Assembly (NCBI GenBank): GCA_017940085.1
Contig: JAGAZK010000243.1
Coordinates: 1 to 5,320, forward strand
Length of the DNA: 5,320 nt
Direction of reading: 5' to 3'
Source of the DNA: Campylobacter sp.
Lineage (GTDB): Bacteria; Campylobacterota; Campylobacteria; Campylobacterales; Campylobacteraceae
In this document: in pieces, positions 1-5,230 of the stretch
Position numbering within the stretch: the first letter of the stretch is position 1
Layout: every line of letters begins with the position of its first letter
Translations under genes and position numbers: made by a program
The notes under the pieces: model-generated
What the model was told of the DNA's origin: nothing
Seen by the model: the letters and a program-made list of their open reading frames with translations, nothing else
Databases searched by the model: none

Positions 1-1
1 A

Positions 2-511
2 AATTATTTGCTTTTGCTTGGAAATAAAACGCCTTGTGAGATTTTTAGTATTGATGAAGCGGCGACTTGGTTTGATATTAAAAATCTATCAAAATCTCCA
101 GCCAAATTTGATGAAGACAAACTTGCTCAAATCAACAGAGAACACATAAAAAGAGCAGATGATAAGACGCTTTTAGAACTTGGGCTTGAACCAAATTTAG
201 CTAGATTTTATACCCAAGAAGCAAGTCTAATCCCACAAATCAAAGCCAAAATAAATGCGATTTTTGCTCCAAAACAAATCCCAGATGAGTGGCAAGAGAG
301 TGCAAATTTATTCAAATCTGAGATTTTAAAAATGCCAAATTTAGCTCCAAATTTCAAAGAATTTAGTTCAAATTTAATGACCCAAACAAATTTAAAAGGC
401 AAAAATTTCTTTATGCCACTTAGATTTTTGCTAACCAATGAAGCTCACGGCCCAGAACTTAGCGAGCTGTATCCGCTTATAAAAGACAAAATCAAGGAAA
501 TAATAAAATGA
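2..511 (+). CDS. gltX: Glutamyl-tRNA synthetase, C-terminal part (5' end outside window)
   Basis: The reading frame is open to the left edge, so this is the last 169 residues of a longer protein. The TTG at position 8 is an internal Leu codon, not a start. The fragment matches the C-terminal, anticodon-binding half of bacterial GluRS: a segment beginning N-Y-L-L-L-L-G, then an E-I-F-S-I-D-E-A stretch and the typical [13 protein letters not shown] stretch, followed by helical sequence. The HIGH and KMSKS catalytic motifs must lie upstream. Family knowledge: GluRS charges tRNA-Glu with glutamate in the cytoplasm. Epsilonproteobacteria carry two copies, one of which in H. pylori (GluRS2) charges tRNA-Gln for later transamidation. 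From memory that copy sits next to a YggT gene and slt, as here, so this may be the GluRS2 type; that is inference. The stop overlaps the next start by 4 bp (ATGA), implying translational coupling. Confidence 0.9.
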   Translation, partial: NYLLLLGNKTPCEIFSIDEAATWFDIKNLSKSPAKFDEDKLAQINREHIKRADDKTLLELGLEPNLARFYTQEASLIPQIKAKINAIFAPKQIPDEWQESANLFKSEILKMPNLAPNFKEFSSNLMTQTNLKGKNFFMPLRFLLTNEAHGPELSELYPLIKDKIKEIIK

Positions 512-807
512 TAATTTTACAAACTTTTTTAATAGCTATTGCAAATTTACTCCATATAATCATCACTGCATATATTTTTATAATAATTGCAGCAGCCCTT
601 ATGAGCTGGGTAAATCCAGATCCTTACAATAAAATTGTTCAGTTTTTGTATAGAGCCACAGCTCCAGCGTATAATTTAGTGCGTAAAACTCGTATCCCAA
701 CGGTATTTGGTGGCATAGACATAGCTCCGATTATTATTTTATTGGCACTTGAATTTGTTGATTTGTTTATAGTAAGGCTTTTAAATGCGGTTGCTCTTAG
801 CCTTTAG
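508..807 (+). CDS. YggT-family small integral membrane protein
   Basis: The gene encodes 99 residues with two hydrophobic segments, at about residues 5-33 and 70-96. Between them is a polar segment with the YggT (PF02325) signature: S-W-V-N-P-D-P-Y-N near residue 33, F-L-Y-R-A-T-A-P, a basic R-K-T-R-I-P stretch, and G-G-I-D-I-A-P-I at the start of the second segment. Length is normal for a single-unit YggT protein. It is expected in the inner membrane. The family's molecular function is not firmly established; it has been linked to osmotic tolerance and to cell division or envelope roles in other bacteria. The start is supported by AAGGA at 494-498, 9 nt upstream, and by the ATGA overlap with gltX. 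It overlaps the start of slt by 23 bp, so the three genes are probably one transcript. Confidence 0.9.
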   Translation: MIILQTFLIAIANLLHIIITAYIFIIIAAALMSWVNPDPYNKIVQFLYRATAPAYNLVRKTRIPTVFGGIDIAPIIILLALEFVDLFIVRLLNAVALSL

Positions 808-2419
808 TCTTGTATTTTGCACACAAATTTGGGGCAAAATTTTAACTTACGATGAGTTAAACGCTGCTCCAAAAGGAATTGCAAAAGATTATTATATTTA
901 TAGATATATAAAAGAATCAAATCACACAAAAGAAGAAATTCAAGCCCTAAAACCACAAATTTATAGATATTCTGGCAAACTCAAAATCGCAGTTGAGAGC
1001 GTGATTGGAGCTCCAGAACCAACTTGCACAAAAGATTTTTTAAAAGAAAGTCTAAGTTGCCAAAAATCACTTCTAAGCGTAGATAAATTAAATTCACTCA
1101 GTAAAAAACAAAGAAAAAGCTTGGCAAATAAATTTAAAGAAGATCAAGATGTGCGTAAATTTATTTTAAATCACGATATGATAAATCCAGTCTCACAAGC
1201 AATTAAAGGTATGAATTTATACGCTTATCACAAATATTATGTATCCTCAGGCGATAAAAACAAATTTCTAAATGCTTATAAATTGCCAACTGATTTTATC
1301 AATCAAATTTTGCAAAAATCTTGGTTTAAAGATGTAATAAATAAAGTAGTTTATGAAAATAAATTTGACAATTTTGGCTCAAATTTACTTGATGTAAATG
1401 CTTCAAATTTAGACTTTGATACGACTTTTGCACTTGGTTTAAACGCAATTAAGCTAAATCAAGATGACAAAGCGATTGAGTTTTTTAGACAAAGTTCAGC
1501 CAAAGCTCCATTAATTGGGCAAAAAGATATGGCTGATTTTTGGGTGTATCTCATCAGCAAAGATCAAGAAATATTAGATCAACTCTCCAAAAGCAATGAT
1601 GCTAATATTTACAGCATTTATGCTAGAGAGTTAAATGGCGATCAAAAAATCAAAATCGCTATACCAAATCCACTAAGAAATAAATTAAATAATTACGACA
1701 AAAAAGACCCATTTGCTTGGCAACTCATAAAAGAAAAAGCTAAACACCTATCTAAACAAGAATTAATCGAGTTTGCAAAGGATTTTTATACCAAAGATAC
1801 TATGGGCGAGTATAGTTATCTTATGGAAAAAGCACAAAATTATCAAATCCCGTATTTCCCGATGCCGTTTTTGGAGCATATTGAAGCCAAATCAATAGAG
1901 CGAAAGGCTCTGATTTTGGCACTTGCTAGACAAGAAAGCAGATTTATCCCAAGTGCAGTTTCTAGCTCGTATGCTATTGGAATGATGCAATTTATGCCGT
2001 TTTTAGCCCATCATATCGCTAAAAACGACTTCAAAATGTCAAATTTCGAGCAAGATGCTATGTTTGATCCGATTATTTCTTACAAATTTGCAAACGCACA
2101 TTTGGATTATTTAGAAAAATATCTCACAAATCCGATTTTTATCGGATACGCCTACAATGGCGGTATTGGATTTACAAGACGAATGCTAAACTCAGGTCAT
2201 TTATTTAATGACAAAAACGATTTGAAATATGAGCCATTTTTGTCAATGGAATTAGTTCCGTATGCTGAGAGTAGAGAATACGCAAAACGAGTTTTGGCAA
2301 ATTATGTGGTTTATCTTTCTATTTTGCGTTCCAATACAAAGATTTCGCATTTCTTTTCAGAGTTAATGATTCCTGGACAGGGCGAGAGGTTCCGCGTACT
2401 TCGGGTAAAAGCCGATTAA
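785..2419 (+). CDS. slt: Soluble lytic murein transglycosylase (Slt family)
   Basis: This 544-residue protein cleaves the MurNAc-GlcNAc bond of peptidoglycan non-hydrolytically, leaving 1,6-anhydro-MurNAc ends, in the periplasm. A short signal peptide ([10 protein letters not shown]...) ends near residue 18. Residues ~20-360 are alpha-helical and fit the superhelical N-terminal region of Slt proteins, with T-F-A-L-G-L-N-A-I-K-L at ~214-224 followed by E-F-F-R-Q-S-S resembling a TPR-like helix pair. Residues ~365-515 are the catalytic SLT domain: A-R-Q-E-S-R-F with the catalytic Glu at 384, G-M-M-Q-F-M-P at 399-405, and G-Y-A-Y-N-G-G at 454-460. Cys81 and Cys92 could form a disulfide. The ATG at 785 is immediately preceded by an in-frame TAA, and TAAGG (773-777) is 7 nt upstream, so the start is firm. 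The last ~15 residues are arginine-rich, unlike the rest, and lie in the overlap with the opposing gene. Orthologous in kind to Cj0843c of C. jejuni. Confidence 0.95.
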   Translation: MRLLLAFSLVFCTQIWGKILTYDELNAAPKGIAKDYYIYRYIKESNHTKEEIQALKPQIYRYSGKLKIAVESVIGAPEPTCTKDFLKESLSCQKSLLSVDKLNSLSKKQRKSLANKFKEDQDVRKFILNHDMINPVSQAIKGMNLYAYHKYYVSSGDKNKFLNAYKLPTDFINQILQKSWFKDVINKVVYENKFDNFGSNLLDVNASNLDFDTTFALGLNAIKLNQDDKAIEFFRQSSAKAPLIGQKDMADFWVYLISKDQEILDQLSKSNDANIYSIYARELNGDQKIKIAIPNPLRNKLNNYDKKDPFAWQLIKEKAKHLSKQELIEFAKDFYTKDTMGEYSYLMEKAQNYQIPYFPMPFLEHIEAKSIERKALILALARQESRFIPSAVSSSYAIGMMQFMPFLAHHIAKNDFKMSNFEQDAMFDPIISYKFANAHLDYLEKYLTNPIFIGYAYNGGIGFTRRMLNSGHLFNDKNDLKYEPFLSMELVPYAESREYAKRVLANYVVYLSILRSNTKISHFFSELMIPGQGERFRVLRVKAD

Positions 2420-2801
2420 ATTTAATCTCTAAATTTGGCGTATCTTGGGATTTGGCTTTGATTTTGATATATTTTCCCCAAGGCACTTCTATTGGAGCTA
2501 GTTTGACAAATTCATCATTTTGATCGCTCAAAACAGCTTGTGCTTGTTGGTTATTTACCACAAATGATTTTAAATCAATTTTGGTTGATTTTGGATAAAC
2601 CGCTAAAACAATGTTTTCTTCGTCTAAAAACTCATTATCCAAAACAGGATTTAAATACGAAGCTATCATCAAAAAACTCTCATCTGTGTTTGAGTATTTT
2701 TGCGTATAAGCCAAAAGCTCGTTTTTGGAATTATCTTGATTTGGATATTTGTAGCTACAAGCACTAAATATCAATAAAAAAATTAAAATAAATTTATTCA
2801 T
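2319..2801 (-). CDS. Putative small lipoprotein of unknown function
   Basis: The gene encodes 160 residues. The N-terminus is a clear lipoprotein signal: M-N-K, a hydrophobic run to residue 12, then F-S-A-C with the lipidated cysteine at 15 (Phe at -3 is slightly off consensus). The mature part is hydrophilic, with a stretch resembling a beta-rich domain around residues 60-140 (N-I-V-L-A-V-Y-P, F-V-K-L-A-P-I-E-V-P-W-G-K-Y-I-K-I-K). I recognise no enzyme motif. The cysteine is followed by Ser-Tyr, so there is no Asp at +2 to hold it in the inner membrane by the E. coli rule; that rule is uncertain in this group. The gene faces slt tail to tail and overlaps it by 101 bp. A small lipoprotein next to slt also occurs in C. 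jejuni (Cj0842, from memory), so the pairing may be functional, for example in cell-wall remodelling, but that is inference. Its own promoter lies at 2821-2829. Confidence 0.8.
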   Translation of the reverse strand: MNKFILIFLLIFSACSYKYPNQDNSKNELLAYTQKYSNTDESFLMIASYLNPVLDNEFLDEENIVLAVYPKSTKIDLKSFVVNNQQAQAVLSDQNDEFVKLAPIEVPWGKYIKIKAKSQDTPNLEIKFNRLLPEVRGTSRPVQESLTLKRNAKSLYWNAK

Positions 2802-2820
2802 AAAACAACTTTTTTAAGCG

Positions 2821-2829
2821 ATTATATCA
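2821..2829 (-). promoter_or_regulatory. Extended -10 promoter for the lipoprotein gene
   Basis: On the minus strand this reads TGATATAAT, an exact TGN-TATAAT extended -10. Campylobacter sigma-70 promoters typically rely on the extended -10 and lack a clear -35, which fits the AT-rich sequence upstream. Transcription would start near 2814, about 13 nt before the ATG at 2801. No strong Shine-Dalgarno is visible in that short leader (only an A-rich AAAAAAG), so translation may be weak. Confidence 0.65.
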
Positions 2830-2858
2830 AATTTAAATGATTTATTGTAAATTTGAAC

Positions 2859-2919
2859 TAAATTTGATTAAATTTATTTATTTGAGCCGATAAACTGCTT
2901 GTAAATTTAATCAAATTTA
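2859..2919. repeat. Perfect 18-bp inverted repeat, 25-nt loop
   Basis: The left arm (2859-2876, TAAATTTGATTAAATTTA) and right arm (2902-2919) are exact reverse complements, separated by 25 nt. The core AAATTTGATTAAATTT is the same as in the hairpin after luxS. It lies between two divergent promoters and not at the end of a gene, so a terminator role is not obvious. It could be a protein-binding palindrome, a member of a dispersed repeat family or the remains of an older gene end. Confidence 0.8.
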
Positions 2920-2927
2920 ATGAAATT

Positions 2928-2944
2928 TGTAACATATCGTAACA
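2928..2944. promoter_or_regulatory. Candidate operator TGTAAC-N5-GTAACA
   Basis: TGTAACATATCGTAACA can be read as a dyad TGTnAC-N5-GTnACA, or as two direct GTAACA copies 10 bp apart, which is one helical turn. Both forms are typical of regulator binding. It is centred about 79 bp upstream of the likely start of the DUF2325 operon transcript. The TGTAA...TTACA type of half-site is loosely like the operators of TetR-family regulators such as CmeR, but the match is too weak to name a regulator. Confidence 0.4.
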
Positions 2945-2955
2945 CAAAAAAATAT

Positions 2956-2976
2956 TTTTGATAAACGAAATCAAAA
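2956..2976. promoter_or_regulatory. Candidate operator TTTTGAT-N7-ATCAAAA
   Basis: There are perfect 7-bp inverted arms (2956-2962 and 2970-2976) around the spacer AAACGAA. The centre lies about 49 bp upstream of the inferred start site of the next operon, just upstream of where a -35 would be, a position fitting an activator or a dual regulator. It is only a partial match to a Fur box, so I do not assign it. Confidence 0.4.
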
Positions 2977-3002
2977 TAAGTAAAGTCTAAGAAATACTAA
3001 AT

Positions 3003-3008
3003 TATAAT
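3003..3008 (+). promoter_or_regulatory. -10 element of the DUF2325-fldA operon
   Basis: An exact TATAAT lies 31 nt upstream of the ATG at 3040, preceded by AT-rich sequence without a recognisable -35, as is usual for Campylobacter sigma-70 promoters. Transcription would start near 3015. The leader carries AAAAGGA at 3028-3034, 5 nt before the start codon. Confidence 0.6.
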
Positions 3009-3039
3009 AACGCTTATCAAAACCAATAAAAGGAAAAAT

Positions 3040-3345
3040 ATGTCAGTTTTAGTAATCGGTGCAGATGAAATCACACCTATAAGAGCAGTTTTGAAAGATC
3101 TTGGAGCAAGTAAAGTTGAGCATTGGGACGCTAGAAATGAAAACAGAGTCAATCGCAAACCAATCCCAAATGATACCCAGTGTGTAGTAATGCTAACAAG
3201 CTTTTTAAATCACAACACAATGAAAAAAATCAAAGGCGAAGCCAAAAAACGAAATATTCCAATAGTTTGTGCCAAAAGAAGCGTTAGTTGTATGTTTTGT
3301 GAGTATTGCAAAGTATTTGGATTAGATAGAAAATTTGGTTGTTAG
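3040..3345 (+). CDS. DUF2325-family protein with cysteine-rich C-terminal tail
   Basis: The 101-residue protein matches the DUF2325 family (PF10087): an N-terminal S-V-L-V-I-G-A-D strand-loop, a helix ending L-G-A, H-W-D-A-R at 28-32, a V-V-M-L-T-S-F-L-N-H-N segment at 49-59, and the A-K-K-R-N-I-P-I-V-C segment at 68-77. The family looks like a small Rossmann-like alpha/beta fold and its function is unknown. Unusually cysteine-rich for its size: Cys48 and Cys77, then C-M-F-C-E-Y-C at 84-90 and a terminal Cys101. The CxxCxxC cluster could bind a metal or an Fe-S cluster, or act in thiol redox; this is inference. The start has a strong Shine-Dalgarno (AAAAGGA). The stop TAG abuts the next ATG (TAGATG), so the gene is the first of a coupled three-gene operon ending in flavodoxin. 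C. jejuni has a similar trio (Cj1384c-Cj1383c-fldA, from memory). Confidence 0.85.
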   Translation: MSVLVIGADEITPIRAVLKDLGASKVEHWDARNENRVNRKPIPNDTQCVVMLTSFLNHNTMKKIKGEAKKRNIPIVCAKRSVSCMFCEYCKVFGLDRKFGC

Positions 3346-4047
3346 ATGTATTTTGGTATCCAAAACTCAAAAGATATTTATCCGTCAAGCCTAGATCATG
3401 CTCAAGCGATAAAAATCTTTTTAAGTATGTTTAATGCAAACTTTCCTGAGTTTAAGATACCTTTAAAATACGCTCAAATTTACAATTCTTTGAATGATAT
3501 TTTTAAATTTCGTGCTTATGATTTGATTAAATTTTCAAATCTCAAAAAACAAAATAGAGCGAATTTAAATTTTTGTTGTGTTTCAAATAGTATAATTTGG
3601 GCGTTTTTGTCAGGCAAAACATTGCCCCAAACATTTCAAACGCCTAAAAATAAAGTTGCGAAATTTATTCAATTTTTCGCAAATGGATTTATTTTTGGGG
3701 CCAATGATTTGTTTTTGGATTTTGTATTTTGGCGTATCAAAAATACTCACAAAGACAAAATCGTAGAGCAAAATGGCGATTTTATAGAATTAAAACAAAA
3801 CGGAAAAACGATATTTTCGCTACTTCCTAGTTTTAAATTTATAGATCAAAATTACGAAAACGATTTATTTTGTGAGCTTTTTGCGATGAGCCAAAAGCAC
3901 AAAATTTGTCAAAACGATGTTTTTGTCGTAGTTCCTAGACATAAAGGTTTTAATAAATTTTTTAATTTAAATTTAGCCCAAAATGCTAAATCTAGGCTAG
4001 TTCCTTACAGCATTTGTGGCAAATTTCAACTAAAGGAAGAAAAATGA
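3346..4047 (+). CDS. Uncharacterised 233-residue protein in flavodoxin operon
   Basis: I do not recognise a named domain. The protein is predicted cytoplasmic: there is no signal peptide and no convincing membrane segment, although it is rich in Phe, Asn and Lys and contains a strongly aromatic stretch at ~107-130 (F-I-Q-F-F-A-N-G-F-I-F-G ... F-V-F-W-R). Cysteines are at 77, 78 (adjacent pair), 176, 188 and 224. The second half looks beta-rich (F-I-E-L-K-Q-N-G-K-T-I-F-S-L-L, then V-F-V-V-V-P-R-H). Its start directly follows the upstream stop (TAGATG) with no Shine-Dalgarno, so ribosomes probably reinitiate from the DUF2325 gene; its own stop overlaps the fldA ATG by 4 bp. That arrangement argues for a stoichiometric or functional link with the DUF2325 protein and flavodoxin. 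It probably corresponds to Cj1383c of C. jejuni, also hypothetical, by position. Codon use is like its neighbours. Confidence 0.8.
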   Translation: MYFGIQNSKDIYPSSLDHAQAIKIFLSMFNANFPEFKIPLKYAQIYNSLNDIFKFRAYDLIKFSNLKKQNRANLNFCCVSNSIIWAFLSGKTLPQTFQTPKNKVAKFIQFFANGFIFGANDLFLDFVFWRIKNTHKDKIVEQNGDFIELKQNGKTIFSLLPSFKFIDQNYENDLFCELFAMSQKHKICQNDVFVVVPRHKGFNKFFNLNLAQNAKSRLVPYSICGKFQLKEEK

Positions 4048-4538
4048 AAAAAACTTGTGTAGTTTTTGGTAGCAGTATGGGAAATACTGAAGAAGTAGCA
4101 AATTTAATCGCTTCAAAATTAGGCATTAGCGATGTTTTTAATGTAAGCGATATAAATGCTTCTCAACTCAACGAATACGAAGCTCTAATCGTAGGCAGCT
4201 CGACTTGGGGAAGCGGCGATTTGCAAGACGATTGGGATAGTTTTGATTTTGATGCTTTAGAAGTTGGGGGCAAAACTGTTGCGTTGTTTGGGCTTGGCGA
4301 TAGTGCTGGATATAGTGATTCATTTTGCGATGCTCTTGGGATATTGCACGAAAAATTTACCCAAAAAGGTGCAAATATCATCGGTCAAGTAGATACAGGC
4401 GATTATAATTTTGACAATTCTAGAGCCGTGATTGATGGTAAATTTACTGGTCTTGCTCTTGATATGGATAACGAAAGCGACAAAACAAATTCTAGAGTTG
4501 AAGCTTGGGTTAAAATTATCTCTCCATTATTAGATTAA
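4044..4538 (+). CDS. fldA: Flavodoxin, long-chain
   Basis: The 164-residue FMN protein is a one-electron carrier in the cytoplasm. In H. pylori it accepts electrons from pyruvate oxidoreductase, and the same use is likely here. The FMN phosphate loop is S-S-M-G-N-T at 10-15. The first isoalloxazine loop is S-T-W-G-S-G-D-L-Q-D-D-W at 53-64, with Trp55 the likely ring-stacking residue. The second is G-L-G-D-S-A-G-Y at 83-90, with Tyr90 stacking on the other face. Residues ~118-142 form the extra loop of long-chain flavodoxins. The chain is strongly acidic, as expected for an electron carrier. An upstream in-frame TTG at 4014 would add ten residues, but the ATG at 4044 has AAGGA at 4033-4037 and begins the standard beta strand M-K-K-T-C-V-V-F-G. 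ATGA overlap couples it to the preceding gene. A perfect hairpin starts 8 nt after the stop. Confidence 0.96.
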   Translation: MKKTCVVFGSSMGNTEEVANLIASKLGISDVFNVSDINASQLNEYEALIVGSSTWGSGDLQDDWDSFDFDALEVGGKTVALFGLGDSAGYSDSFCDALGILHEKFTQKGANIIGQVDTGDYNFDNSRAVIDGKFTGLALDMDNESDKTNSRVEAWVKIISPLLD

Positions 4539-4545
4539 TTATTCA

Positions 4546-4582
4546 AAATTTGGTCAAATTTAGATTAAATTTGACCAAATTT
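4546..4582 (+). terminator. Perfect hairpin after fldA (likely terminator)
   Basis: There are 16-bp arms AAATTTGGTCAAATTT (4546-4561) and AAATTTGACCAAATTT (4567-4582) with loop AGATT; one more A-T pair could close the loop to GAT. It begins 8 nt past the fldA stop. The stem is AT-rich with only three G-C pairs and the trailing T run is short (ATTTAT), so termination may be partial. Being an almost perfect palindrome it could act on both strands. Confidence 0.65.
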
Positions 4583-4606
4583 ATCAAACTATCACAACAA
4601 ATTTAT

Positions 4607-4612
4607 TACAAT
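4607..4612 (+). promoter_or_regulatory. Possible -10 element for luxS
   Basis: TACAAT lies 26 nt upstream of the luxS ATG and is the best -10-like hexamer between the fldA hairpin and luxS. There is no TGN extension and no clear -35. If used, the leader would be about 20 nt and would include the AAAAGGA Shine-Dalgarno at 4626-4632. Partial read-through from fldA is the alternative. Confidence 0.4.
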
Positions 4613-4638
4613 TACACAAATTTTCAAAAGGACAAAAA

Positions 4639-5148
4639 ATGCCGTTGCTTGATAGTTTTAAAGTAGATCACACTATGATGAAAGCCCCAGGAGTTCGCCT
4701 TGCAAAGACAATGAATACCAAAAATGGCGATATAATCAGCGTATTTGATTTAAGATTTTGCACACCAAATACTGATATTATGGGTGAGCGTGGCACTCAT
4801 ACGCTTGAGCATTTGTTTGCTGGATTTATGAGAGACTTTTTAAATGACGAAAACACTGAAATCATCGATATTTCGCCTATGGGTTGCAGGACTGGATTTT
4901 ATATGAGTGTGATTGGCAAACCAAGTTTTATAGAAGTCAAAAACGCTTGGGAAAACTCAATGAAAAGCGTCTTAAATGTAGCCTCACAAAATGATATTCC
5001 AGAACTTAATATTTATCAATGTGGCACTTATAAAATGCACTCTTTAGATGAAGCCAAACAAATCGCCCAAAATATACTAGATCGTGGTATTTGCGAGATT
5101 GATAACGAAAAAATCAAATTAGATTTAAATAAACTAAATCAAATTTGA
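4639..5148 (+). CDS. luxS: S-ribosylhomocysteine lyase (AI-2 synthase)
   Basis: The 169-residue protein converts S-ribosylhomocysteine to homocysteine and DPD, the precursor of autoinducer-2, in the activated methyl cycle. The key residues are all visible: metal ligands His54 and His58 in H-T-L-E-H, with the catalytic Glu57 between them; catalytic Cys83 in M-G-C-R-T-G-F-Y; and the third metal ligand Cys128 in Y-Q-C-G-T-Y. The N-terminus [12 protein letters not shown] is typical, including His11 of the substrate pocket. Length is close to the family norm, with a slightly longer, lysine-rich C-terminus. Family knowledge: it is a homodimer with the active sites at the interface. The start has AAAAGGA 6 nt upstream. 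It has a hairpin on each side, so it probably forms its own transcription unit; no other methyl-cycle gene (pfs, metE, metF) is in the window. Confidence 0.97.
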   Translation: MPLLDSFKVDHTMMKAPGVRLAKTMNTKNGDIISVFDLRFCTPNTDIMGERGTHTLEHLFAGFMRDFLNDENTEIIDISPMGCRTGFYMSVIGKPSFIEVKNAWENSMKSVLNVASQNDIPELNIYQCGTYKMHSLDEAKQIAQNILDRGICEIDNEKIKLDLNKLNQI

Positions 5149-5177
5149 TTAAATTTGCTCCAAATTTAATCAAATTT
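5141..5177 (+). terminator. Perfect hairpin overlapping the luxS stop codon
   Basis: The 17-bp arms AAATTTGATTAAATTTG (5141-5157) and its exact reverse complement (5161-5177) flank a 3-nt loop CTC. The left arm contains the luxS stop (TGA at 5146-5148). The stem has four G-C pairs and ends in ATTTATTT, so it is a likely though AT-rich terminator. The core is shared with the inverted repeat at 2859-2919. Confidence 0.7.
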
Positions 5178-5199
5178 ATTTAAATAAGCTAAATTTTTA

Positions 5200-5205
5200 T
5201 ATAAT
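5200..5205 (+). promoter_or_regulatory. -10 element for the right-edge gene
   Basis: An exact TATAAT lies 25 nt upstream of the ATG at 5231, just past the luxS hairpin and preceded by a T run (TTTTTA) as often seen in Campylobacter promoters. The start site would be near 5212. Confidence 0.55.
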
Positions 5206-5230
5206 CAGCAAATTATTTTTTAGGGAATTT

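Larger units (their letters stand above)
2802..3039. other. Divergent intergenic region with promoters and dyads
   Basis: These 238 bp separate the leftward lipoprotein gene from the rightward DUF2325-fldA operon and contain no credible ORF. They hold a minus-strand promoter (2821-2829), a large perfect inverted repeat (2859-2919), two short dyads (2928-2944 and 2956-2976) and a plus-strand -10 (3003-3008). The layout suggests control of one or both promoters by DNA-binding proteins acting between them. AAATTT occurs seven times here. Confidence 0.75.

Noticed and set aside
83..106. L-S-K-S in the gltX fragment as the KMSKS catalytic motif
   Set aside because: Its context (S-K-S-P-A-K-F-D) is the conserved post-catalytic segment of GluRS; KMSKS lies further upstream, outside the window.
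208..438. Minus-strand 76-residue ORF inside gltX
   Set aside because: It is fully contained in a conserved coding region on the other strand and has no ribosome-binding site or recognisable protein features.
785..823. Slt as a lipoprotein using Cys12 (L-V-F-C)
   Set aside because: Phe directly before the cysteine does not fit a lipobox, and the signal reads better with cleavage a few residues later by signal peptidase I.
2540..2767. Plus-strand 75-residue ORF opposite the lipoprotein gene
   Set aside because: The opposite frame has a clear lipoprotein signal and a promoter; this one resembles no protein and lacks a Shine-Dalgarno.
2956..2976. Canonical Fur box
   Set aside because: Only the GATAA half resembles the Fur consensus; the dyad symmetry is TTTTGAT/ATCAAAA with a 7-bp spacer, so naming Fur would be overreach.
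2802..3039. tRNA, small RNA or CRISPR repeats in the largest spacer
   Set aside because: There is no cloverleaf, no regular repeat-spacer pattern and no GC-rich stem; the AAATTT copies are irregularly spaced.
4014..4043. Upstream TTG start adding ten residues to flavodoxin
   Set aside because: Family members begin at M-K-K-x-x-V-V-F-G, and the ATG at 4044 has a well-placed AAGGA and the ATGA coupling.
4163..4381. Minus-strand 72-residue ORF inside fldA
   Set aside because: It mirrors the strongly conserved flavodoxin frame; its Ser/Pro-rich sequence is typical of an antisense shadow.
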